Assembly (NCBI GenBank): GCA_036365515.1
Contig: CM070874.1
Location: forward strand, 63,879,583 to 63,943,582
Source: Torymus aiolomorphi
Lineage: Eukaryota > Arthropoda > Insecta > Hymenoptera > Torymidae
Reading direction: 5' to 3'
Length of the DNA stretch: 64,000 nucleotides
The notes under the pieces are model-generated. The model ran no database searches and had not been told where the DNA came from. It saw nothing but the letters and a program-made list of their open reading frames with translations. A program made the translations under genes and the position numbers. Of this stretch, positions 26,501 through 38,500 are shown piece after piece; position 1 is the first letter of the stretch; every line of letters begins with the position of its first letter.

Positions 26501-29500
26501 TGGCAAAATTTATCAGTTTTCTTAGTAAAAATTCTTAGGTTACCCTGTAAAAATGACTAGATCTCAATTTTTACCAGTGTGTCTGGTAATTTTTATTCCG
26601 ATAATTTGGTATTTTTTTTAAGTGGTTATGGTAGTTTTTCCTGGGAAACTTATAAATTGTATTAGAAACCTGGGAATATCACGGCTTTTGACAGTCTATC
26701 CATGCACTACCAAGGCACCTTGGTAATTTTTACTCTAAAATTTCTCTCCGTGTAGTAATTTTATTGCGTTTCATATTTCTCTGCTTTCGACATTTTCTTC
26801 GTGTCTTTATAAACGACAATATTCCCTTTACACATTTTTTAAATATTTTAAATTCCTTTTACTCATGCATAAATCACACTAATATCAAAAAGCGAAGTAC
26901 CTAAATGCCCAAGAGAAAGCTCCTACTTTCCATACATCAAAAATGCATGTAGAACAGAACCTCCCCTCCCTGACAAGAGACAAAAAGAGACCGTCGAGCC
27001 AAAATCAACAAGCCGTTCCACAAATTTTACGCAGGCTTTTCCGGCGACGTCTCAATCCCCGGCCTCTTCATCTCTCTCCTCGCCCCTTTTCACCCAGGCG
27101 CACGCGATCCGCAAATAATCGATATTAACTCTTCCGCGTGGCTTTTCAATATCCGCGCGGAACTCTTTTCGCCGCCCCTACCCCAGCAGCGCCAACTTCG
27201 GCCCTCTGACTCTGCGCCTCCTTTAATCTCGAGCGCGTGATCGGCGACCCGACCATATATACACCACACCACCGGCGCTGCATGTGATTTTTCTTCCTCT
27301 TCTCAATTTCCAGGATCAATCAGGTCTAAAAGCATTTCTTGCTGCCGAAACGCAAACTTCCGACACAATCGAGAGTATACATGTATATATACAGCTCGTT
27401 CTCTCGTTCGTTCCTCTTATGGGAAAAGGGGGGCGGAAGGCGGCGACGGCGGCTGAAGGGAAAACTTGTTTTATTGAAAACTTTTTAGGTTCTTACGTTT
27501 TTCCGGCCGTAATAAAAGAAGGGCGTTTCTTCGCCGCGCGAACTTAACACAATGTTCGTAATTTTCCTTTCTCTCTCGCTCGCTCGTGTATATAGGCCGC
27601 GAGCGCGAGAAAGACAGAGAGCGAGAGAGAGAGTTTACTTTCTGCCGAGCGAGGAGCGCGATTTTTTAGAGTATTATTTTTCTGGAGGCGTTTACTGCGC
27701 ACGAACTAAATAAATTATCCGCTCTCGATTCTTCTCCTCCACGCCCGGAGAAGTAAAGTGTATATAGTGGCAGTGTTTCCCGTTCAATCTTCTGGCGGGG
27801 ACACTCGTATATATAAAGTTTGTGCCGGGAAAAGACGGCGAATCGATCGGTCGTGGGATGCCTATTGTACGGTTTTGATAAGCTTTGCTTTATGCCTTGA
27901 GCAGCTAATCTTATTAAATGTCGATTCCCGTTTTCGCCTATTGTTATTGTTATTCTCGTTAAATGGAAGAGGAGTCGCCTGGCTGCTGGATGTACATTTT
28001 ATGGATTTATCCGACTCTGAATATTCATATTTATAAAAGTTGGCTATAAAGATCAAGAAAATAGCATTGTTTTTAAATTATTTCACTTTGGAGACACTTG
28101 TTATGGAAGTTGGCCGAGTATTATATGAAATTCATTTATAAATATATTCCGTTGATGTATCGCGAGACGACTTTTCCTTATTAAATATTCGAGCGTGGAT
28201 GTATACGAAATTCCCGCCCTTAAAAAGAGATCACAAGTATAGATACATTCACTCGAGACTGGGAAAACTTAAAAACTTTCAGCCTTGAGGAAAGTTTAAA
28301 CTAAAAAGATGGAAAGTTCTACATACATATCATCTACATACATAGACCGTCTTATAAGAGAATCGATAATATCTTGCGTTACATATTTAAGAGGCTATCT
28401 CACCCCTCACCAGGTAAACTGACTCCGTAGTGAACCGAATACTATATAGATCTTCTATTATACATAGTAAATGATATTCTGTTCGTTTCATCCGAAGATT
28501 TCTGTATTTGCTGAATTAAGCTGTATCATCTGTACAAGCTTTAAGACATATTAAAAACAGTATCATTTTCATAAGATATATATGCAAAGTTGTTTATTAT
28601 TTAAATTTTTATTACTACTACAGGGTAAACATGCTCAAATTTTTCCTCGGTAGAAAATATCTGTGGGTTCCCGGTAAAACGACTCAAGTCCATTTTTCCC
28701 AAATTTGAGATTACGTGATATTTTATATATTTAAACACGTCTCTGTAATATTATATATTCATTAAATAAAAGTAAATTATTTTACAAAGGAGGCTTAAAA
28801 AAAAACTTTGAAAAAATCTGTGGCTTCCCGGAATAACGACCTAACCCACTTGTACGTGTTTTCGAGAAATCGACGTTTTAAAATTTCTGTCATGACACTT
28901 CATATGTAAGATCGAATTGCGCGAGATGAGTCATAACAATGTAAACTTTTACAAAGGTATAGAGTATCTTTCGAACTCCACTATCAGCTGCTAAAGTACA
29001 TTTTTATTCTTTGTATAAACAAACAAAACAATGCAGTTAAGTCGTTATTCCGGTAACTGTGCAGTTAAGTGATTTAGGAAAATTGGTCAAATAAGATAAA
29101 TAACATTATAGTTATTTCTACACTTAAAACATAGAATACGAATTCTTTTTTAAATATTCATTCCCACGCATGCGCCTCCCAACGGAATATACGTCTAGTC
29201 AACGGAATTCGGTATACCGAATACCGAACGTTACTTGGTTACTGTTTATGCACACACGCTCCATCGCCCGACAATCAAAGCTGTTGTTACCTTCTATTAT
29301 GTATTGCCTTTGATCTTTGTTGCTATAAAAATAGGTATGTCATAATCTGTTTATTGCATAGTATTAGCTTCAAAACGGTGCTTGTAATTAAATATAAATA
29401 TTCAGTTAAGTCGTTCTTCCGGGCACAGGTGCAGTTAAGTGGTTATGCACTTAGCTGATATTTGCTCTTTGAATGCGTTTCAGATTTCTGGACTAAGTCT

Positions 29501-32500
29501 ACATGAAAAGGGGTAGTTAGAAAGTATAAATTCCGGTGCTAACTCAATTTTGACCCCCAAGGGTTAGATCATTATTCCTGGAAGCCACAGATATAATATC
29601 GCAAATATATTGCAAAATATTGTAAAAGAATGCTTCGAGGAGACCATTAGAAGGCCAGAAAATAAAAATTGCTACAAGTGATGATAAATAAAACAGTTAA
29701 TAACATGTCTTGCGAAGATTCTGCTATAAGGATAAAGATTTGTAATCTTGGATTAAATCCATTTTGTTATTAATTTATTTTAGCTCTATAAAAATCTAAA
29801 GGTTTTGCAAACAAGTATACTCTGAATCTTCAGTGTTACAAAATAGAATCGTTGTTGTTGAATCACAAGTTGGTTTGACGCGCTGCTACGTAACTAGCCC
29901 ACGGAGTGTTGGAGAATTCTCGCTCTAACACCGCGGTGTAAAACTAAAAACTTTTTAACAGATGAAGAGGCTTTTTGCCATCGCTGGTCACAATCACGAG
30001 CTTAACGACTCTTTACTATAAATGGCACGTGTCTAATTGCTCACATTCTTAGCGCGATTATACGAAATTTCATTTATTAGACTGAGTACCGGAATAGTGA
30101 CTTAAGTCCACGTTCCCGCAAAAACTACTCAAGTCCAAACATTTCAGTATTTCTAAAAAAATAACCAACCTTTTTTGTCTAACATAATTGTTGAAAATGT
30201 ACCCAATACTTAAGTGAGTATACTTTCGAAACGCAACATACATTCATCGGTCTAGCGTTTTAATGCAACCCTTTAAAACGCCATTTCTCAAAAACATGAA
30301 AAATGGATTTAAATCGTTTTACCGGGAACCCACAGATATATTGACTCCTTTTTAAATTTCTTTAGATGAGATATTTTTATAATAAAAAGAAATTTAGCAA
30401 ATTATTTCAACTAAGAGTATCAGCTTTTTCTAAATAAAAAAGTAATCTTTCCCTATCGAACTTTAGCATATATAAAACTCTACATATAGCTATACATTTA
30501 CAAAACCATCCCTGGTAATTTTAAAAAACATCCAAACATCCTTCTTTCTACACCATCCACGCTTCGTGTGCTTTCAGAGAGGATAGCGAGGTACACAATA
30601 CCGGCGGGTGAGACGTACGGTCCGGGCGGCAGCAGCGTCGAGGATGCCTCGTACGACGGGGCCGAGGTGAACGGCACCCACAGCCATGGCCTCGGCCAAC
30701 TGACGGACAACGTACTCGCCGATGGCCATGAGATCCTGACCTCGTCGAGTGGCAATAACTGGGTCGGCTGGAGTAATCGAGAGATCGTCGAGCTCGTCTT
30801 CGAGTTCAAGGAGATGCGCGAGTTCGACAACTGCAGCGTCCACGTAGCCCACGTGTCCAGGCGTGATGTCGAGGTGAGTGATCTCTGTGGAATGGCTGTT
30901 CTTCTGTTTCTCTGTAAGATGAAGTCAATTTTTTAAGGGGAGAGTGAATAGAGTGAAGAAGATTATTATTTTGGGTGTCCTGATCATTGGAAAGTCATTA
31001 TAAGAACTTATAAATGATGCAAATGGTTCTTATATTAATTTTCTATATGAAAACAAAAGGCGCCATCCGTGTACGAAAATAAAGAGATATTACTATTTAA
31101 ATAACTTCGAAAATACTATATACAGCTCCATAGATTTCCATTATCTCGAAAGATCTATGAGAAAAAATAAGTCGCACAAAAGGTATCACTATACAAATGC
31201 AAAGATGTCGAGATAACGGGGTCATTTCTTTTCGAATAGCCTGTATAATTGCGTACAGAATTTTTTAATATTTTATATGCAAAATGTAAACGAAATTGGG
31301 AGATTAAAATTGATAATATAATTAATGACTGAAATGCAATAACAATATGAATAAAAAAGTTTAAATAATCTTTTTGTGATTTTATTCCCTGCAGGTATTT
31401 TCTTCGATTCAAGCTTGGTTCTCTTACGACGGCAAGCAGTACGAAACATCGACGGAGAAAATCGAGATACCTAACGACTTCAAATCGAATGCCGGCATGG
31501 TCACGATTCCACTTCAATTAAAAACGGGGCGGTTCGTTAAGTTGGAGATTAAGCCGAGATCGAAATGGTTACTGATAAGCGAGGTCATCTTCGAATCTGG
31601 TACGCAACCGCTTTACTTCACTTTTTACTTTTCTGTACATTTCTGGATATTTCTTTTAATTATAATGAGGCTGTAGATTAATTGTACCTAGTGCTTGTGT
31701 ATATGAATTTTCCAAGAAAATGAAAATGTAATGATATCTTAACAACATGAAACTATGTGTTTTTTATTTTTATAAGAAATATTTTAATGACTCAAAAAAT
31801 ATCATTATAAAGAAAACATTTTACATATTTCAAGTAAAATACATACTTTATCAAATTTTCGTCTCTTTTGATAATGGTACCACTTGCATTAATGTATAGC
31901 AATCTTGATTTTTTTGACAAATATGTACTATTAGAAAAGTAATTATGCCATATCAACAGATAATATGTTTATCTTTTCACATGCCAAATCATCTGATCGG
32001 GTTTTAGCTTTGTGAAAAATTCTTTAGAATCGAACGCGACCCGTATCCAGTTAGTTGACCGCTCACCACATGCTGATCGATTTAAAATAAAATTACAGCA
32101 CATTTACCGATCAGGCTCAATGAATCTTTGGTTGCATAGAAAGAATAGAGTAGAATACGAGAACATTAACAAGTATACATAAAATATCTTTGAACAAAAA
32201 ATAAAATATCTGTTTGCACTTCTGATTTTAACGCAAATATCAGATTACTTTTTTCGATTAGAGCTTTGACGAGAATTGCAATTTTATTTGGCGAATATCC
32301 CGGAAAAAGAGGCTCCAAATTTTTGTTTATTTTGCAATTAAATGACTGTTTATTAGTTAGTTCATTTGAGGCCGCTTGTAAACTTGACCTCGTAAATATA
32401 AAACAAAGAATTTACTTAAAACTCCGTAATTTCATTTCACGTTTGTAACGCGGCTAATGATTACAATAAACCAGGCAAAAATTTATAATTCGTAATTACT

Positions 32501-35500
32501 TATTTTGGTAAGTTATGAACTATATTAAACCCACGTTTTATAAGTGTTTAAATACATATGATAACAAAGCTTTTCTCGTATTAAATAAAAAAAGTAGTTT
32601 CGATACAAAAGAAAATACTAATATATTATTATTATATATATTATATATAAGATTATTATATATAAGAAAATATTAATATATTATTATTATATATATAACA
32701 TTATTCGTTATATACGCTCTGCACCCAGAAAGAAAATCTTACGAATAAAACTACGCAATAAAAATTGCGAAACACAGCTTCGAAAAGAAGTTTCCAATCG
32801 TCGACGCTTATATAGCCGCTATAACTTTGGGAAAAATTCAGTTCCAGGCCTGAGGAACCTCACGAACGAGCAGACGCCCGAGCAGAATCTCACGGCCGAG
32901 GGCAACGATACGGACGTGCCAGAGCAGACTCGTCCGAAAAGCGAGCAGAACGAGACCGTTTACGAACCCAATCCGAACTTAACGCCCGACGCCTTTCCGA
33001 TCGGCAATTCGCAAACGTACATTGGCCTGGTAAGCGTGGGGCTGATCCCCTTTTCTGGGTCACAAGAGCAATTCATACTTTAATAAGAAGATCCACTCTA
33101 CCGGAACATTTCTTTGATTTCTTTTTTTTCGTTTTTCCCTTCTTTTTAGCACGTTCGAGTGTATGTTTCAACTGCGAACAATAAATGTACCTATATACGA
33201 AAAATCAATATTATACTTTCGTAATGTGGCTATAGGTATATACGACACAGGTTTCCCTTTTGTCAATTGCCAATACATTGTTTCAAGTATATTATTTTTC
33301 TGGTAGTAGTCGAATAGGAAAAATTCAAATAAAAATGTAAATCTAAGTTCAATCAAAGTAACGTGCCAGTTGATCTTTTAATTATTCAATAATATGCAGC
33401 ATCCAATTTATATCGTGCAAAAGCTGTAAATATTTTTTTTTCATAAATAATAAAAAGTATTTGCGACGTAGGCTGTAGAAAAAAAATTCTCAATCCGAAA
33501 TCTATAAGATTTATAATCATAGGCTAAAGACGAAGGCACCTACTCTTTTATCTACTCTGTTCGTCTTTAGCCTATGACTATAAATCTTATAGATTTCGGA
33601 CTGCGAATTTTTTGTCTACAGCCTTTGGCATACGGAATACGGCATTCGGCATGCAATGTTTATGGGTCGTGAGGGAACATACCGAAATGTACGAAAACGT
33701 ACGGAAATGTACAACGACATACGTGAACGTATAGAAACATGCGATAACATGCGTAAACATGCAGATATGTACGGAATGGTCTAAGGGATTCCGTTCAAAT
33801 TAATTAGATTATAACAATTTTGTTTACCTTGGGTAAACAAAAAATATAACTGTAGAATATAGCACTTTGCTGTACATTCCCATACGCTTCTGTACGCTTG
33901 CGTACGTTTCAGTACGTTTCCGTGCATTTCCGCACGTCTAGGCATCACATTTTTTCAAATAAAAAATAATTTTTTAAGTACATGTACGTTTCTGTACTTT
34001 TCTGTACGAGGATGTACCTTCTTGTATCCTGGCGTACATTTCCGTATGATTCAGTACGTTTCAGTACGTTTTCGTACAAAATGTTCCAATCGTAATCAAA
34101 ACGTACGAAAACGTACCGAATCGTACGGGAACTTACAGTAGTGTACTAAGAATGCAACTTAGACGTACGATTACACAACCCCACGAAAAAAAGGAAAGGT
34201 TCTGTACTTTAGATCGAACTATCATATCTCGGTGTATTTTGGTCCCCTATAAGTATGATTCCAAGGTCAGAATTCGTCCACCGCGTCTGAATTTGGAGAT
34301 ATCATTAGGTATAAGATTTTTGAGATATCTTAAAAAACAAAGTAAAAACAATTTTTTTGTTAATCTTTTCTACAAAACAATGTAGCATTGTTTGCGCCCT
34401 TCAAGACCAACTTTACACCATCCCTTTACAATTTTTTTAACTCAGAGATCTAAATACCTGAATTTTGTAAACTCGCACATATTATCTCGTAAAATCAAAT
34501 TCTTTATTTCTATCTCGAAATTTACATATTCAGATCTCCGAGAAAAAAAATTGTAGAGGGATGGTGTAAAGTTGGTCTTCAAGGACGCAAACAATGCTAC
34601 ATTGTTTTGTAGAAAAGATTAACAAAAAACTTGTTTTTACTTTGTTTTATAAGATATCTCAAAAATCTTATACCTAATGATATCTCCAAATTCAGACGTG
34701 GTGGATGAATTCTGACCTTGGAATCATACTTAGGGGGCCAAAATACACCGCAATATGATAGTCCAATTTAAAGTACAGAACATTTTATTTTTTTGTGGGG
34801 CTGTGTTATTATTTCCGTTCGGGATGATATGGGTTTTCAAGTGATCGCTTTCTTCAGATTAATACATTTCAATATCTTTGCATAAATGTAAATAATGAAG
34901 TGTACTTATTTGTAGATGGAGAATCGTCGAAACCTTTAAGCGTGTTACAGTTTTTTTCAAAGATCGATTAATATTTTTAATAGTGAAAATGCCCATATCG
35001 CGCCCTATCAAGTACCTATATCGCCCCACCTTTAAATACTTTTTTAAATTTACGACAATAAACATTTTTAACATTTACTATTTACTTTTAATTCCCATTT
35101 ACAAACAACATGTCTCCCAAATAAACCCTCTTTTCTTCACAAACCTAACCGTGAAACCGCCCCCCACAGGTGAGCGGCGCGCTGACGGTTATAGCGTTGC
35201 TATTGACCTGCACGGTCTTCCTGATGAAGCAGCGCGGCCGCAACAAAGTCGCGCTGCTGCAGAAGCACACAGCCCTGCTGTGCGGGCCCACGGCGCCGGG
35301 CATCACCATCAACATGAAGGACATCAAGCTCGCGACGCCGATCGTCATGAACGGGCTGTCCCAGTCGCGGCTCTCGATCAAGAGCAAGGGTTTCGCCAGC
35401 GCCCTCGCGGCCGCCGACGAGAACAACATGGGCACCCTCAGGAGCAGCATACGCGGTAGCGACAACGGCAGCGAATACGAGCAGTGCAGCGCCTACGAGA

Positions 35501-38500
35501 GGACCTACAAACTGTTCTCGGAGGAGAACCTCGCGTACGAGCCGGCCACCCACAAGAGCGAGAGATACTCGACGTGTAGTGGTAAGGGACGATGATATAT
35601 GATTTTCATGCTTCTTTGATGTAGTTGTTTGAAAGAGAAGAATATGTGTTTGATTAATGTCTACACTGTTCAAAATGTTGAAGTTTTTTTTGTTAAATTT
35701 TAGTTAAATTTAATAAAACTTTTAACAGTGTAGATTAATGAGATGAATGAGAAGATTCTTGTGAAGGAGTAATAATTATATGTTTTCAAGTGTAGTATTA
35801 AGAACGGAATTCGTTGCTTCAATTTTAAGAATTTTGTAGGAACTATTGAAATATTCACAAATATTAAAACTTTATGTAGATAATGAAAAACAAATTTCGC
35901 AACTAAAATTTACACGTTGAAAAATTTCATTCAAATAAGTAAGTTCAAATGTAAAATGGAAAATAATTTTATTTCATTTGGATGCGACATTGCGAAGATT
36001 GTAAATCAACTGAGGTATCTTTTAAAAGCATCGCCTCAGCTTTATATTATATAAAGTAAATGCATAAAGGAATACTCTACTTGATGAAAAGTAAATTTCC
36101 AGAAAGTATTATATAACGATGGATGTTTTCTCTTGGAATGGAAAAAATCATAAAAACTTTTATACTCCGTGAACACTTACATGAGGGTCATAAAGAAGAC
36201 ACTGAGATGTTGGACAATAAAAGTCAAATTTAATATTTAAGTGTATATACACCATAAATAACTTTATACACTTCGCTAGGGGAAAAAATACACACATCGG
36301 AAATTCGCGGATTGATTCCGCAAATATGTGTAATTTCGACGCGCCGGGCGCGTTATATATACGTTATATTTTTTTCTGACCTGATGATTTTTCCAAGGCG
36401 TTGCGGATTACGCTAGCGAGCACAGCTACCAGGAGGATAAATCGACCGAGAAAATAGCGCCCACGCCTTTCCCCGCCAAACGACACGGACATAATACCAA
36501 CAAAGCAAATCACAAGGTCCACGAGGGCTACTACGCGGCCACGGATATTTTAACGGTGAGCATGCACAGCGCTACTGACTGAAAAATGTGTGCGCTTTAT
36601 GTACCGCAGCTTTGCTAGAAAAAAAAGATTGATAAAACACGAAGCTAGGGAGCATCACAGTGTTATGCCATTTTTCGCGCTTATAAAGTCTGCAGAAAAG
36701 TGAAGAAAAAGTACTGGCTTGTATATAAAATATATAAGAAGAGTTTATATAGATAAAAAACTTCAGTTTCTTATCAAAGTTATCATTTTTATTAAGAGTA
36801 CGTACAAGCTGTTATAACTTTGATGTAGGTATACAGTAACAGTTAAAAGTTCAACAAAATATACAGTAGTAGATCATATACTTTGAGAAACAAAATCAAC
36901 TCTTTTTTTTTTTTAAATTACCTATACCGAACTCACCTTGCATCTGTATATCCAATCGAATAATGCACTCTTAAAGACATCATAATACACACCGACCGTC
37001 TACTCTTCAGATCAAACGTCGCGAGCAACATAGCGCCTCGAGCCTCTTCACGCCGCTGCAGATCCAAGAGAGCGCCCAGCTCTCGAACACGTCGAGCATT
37101 TACAATATCCAGCAGATATCGAGGCACCGGCTGAGGATCCTGGACAAGTTCGGAGAGGGCAGCTTCGGCCTCGTCTATCTCTGCGAGGCGAAGGGCATCC
37201 AGAGCCCGGACATGGGCACCATACGCAACAGGCAGATCGTGATCGTGCGGTCGCTGTGGCGGGGCGTCACCGATTCTCTAAAGTGAGTTCATTCTCGTAA
37301 AATGTTGGAATAAACGAATTTACTGATAGAACATGATCGATAGAATTAGGAAAATCTATGAAGTTATAACAAAATACAATTCCCTACTGAAAATATCCAG
37401 CTGGATTTCCACCTGGATTCCACCTGGATTCCACCTGGATTCCAGCTCGATTTGCCTGGAAATCCAGGTGAAAATCCACTTCAAATTTAAGGCTAAAAAT
37501 TACCAGAAAATCCAGCTGGAAATCCGGTTCAAAATCCAACTGGAAATCCACCCGAAATATACCGGATTATTTTCAGCTTGAATTTCAAGTGGATTTCCAG
37601 CTGGATATTTTCAGTAGGGATACTACAGAAAATGTATAAAATGTGAAAACATTTGGTTGGTTTTTAAAGTGTTTTATTAGTTTTTATTGATCATAATTCC
37701 AGAGATTCCAGTTAATAACAGATTATCATAGTAGTATATATCCGAGTTTTTCATTTCGGCTTTACTAAATATATAGCCTCCGCTTTACCACAACGTGACA
37801 CAATCTTTTTTAAAATCAAAGCCATTCTATACTTGAATTGTAAAATAACTCATTAATATACTTTGATGGCTAGAAGTATTTTAATGATTTTTGAACAAAT
37901 ACGAAATATTATTATGAAAAAATACAACAAGTTTATGAAATAGATTAGTTTTTCTACCAGGGATAATTAAAAATGCATCATTACTAAAAAAACTATTTAC
38001 GATATTATAGAAAAGACTTCATGAAAGATATGCATCTTTTGGCTGCCATTCGCGATGTGAATGTCGCGAGGATAATCGCCTTAGTTGAAGAGGAACCCAT
38101 GGGTGCAGTTTTCGAGTACGGCGAACTTGGAGATTTGCCGACCTTCATGAAGAGTAGTAGCGAAAATGGGAACGACGAGTTTACATTAAGGTACAATATG
38201 AAGAGTAACTTGTGTCTTACCATATTATACGCAGGTAGTTTGTATTTCAATATTTTATTATCATTATTTTAGTTATGGATGTCTTCTCAATTTCGTCACT
38301 CAAATTGCCTCAGGAATGAAGTACCTCGAAAATTTGAAGATTCCCCACTGCGATTTAGCTGCCAGGTAAACAATTGACCATAACGTTATTTTGTTCATTA
38401 AATCTGGAACAGTAACAATAACGTCAAAATTGTCCTTTTTCAGGAACTGCATCGTAAATAAGAATCTCATAATCAAAGTATCAGATCACGCTCTGTATTG

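Larger units (their letters stand above)
25219..30577 (+). other. Ddr: Ddr intron 4, longest intron
   Basis: Contains a 720 bp transposon with a tRNA-like segment (26033-26752), CpG-rich patches around 25260-25660 and 26990-28000, and a nested pair of transposons at 28658-30339. No gene inside. Confidence 0.6.
33030..35169 (+). other. Ddr: Ddr intron 7
   Basis: Mostly repeats: a hairpin at 33471-33623, an array with a 10 bp period at 33671-34150 and a foldback at 34172-34806. Confidence 0.65.

Noticed and set aside
30498..30852. Antisense frames of 92 and 110 codons
   Set aside because: Shadows of receptor exon 5, whose sense translation matches the DDR discoidin-like domain.
35200..35673. 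157-codon antisense frame
   Set aside because: Shadow of receptor exon 8 in GC-rich coding DNA.
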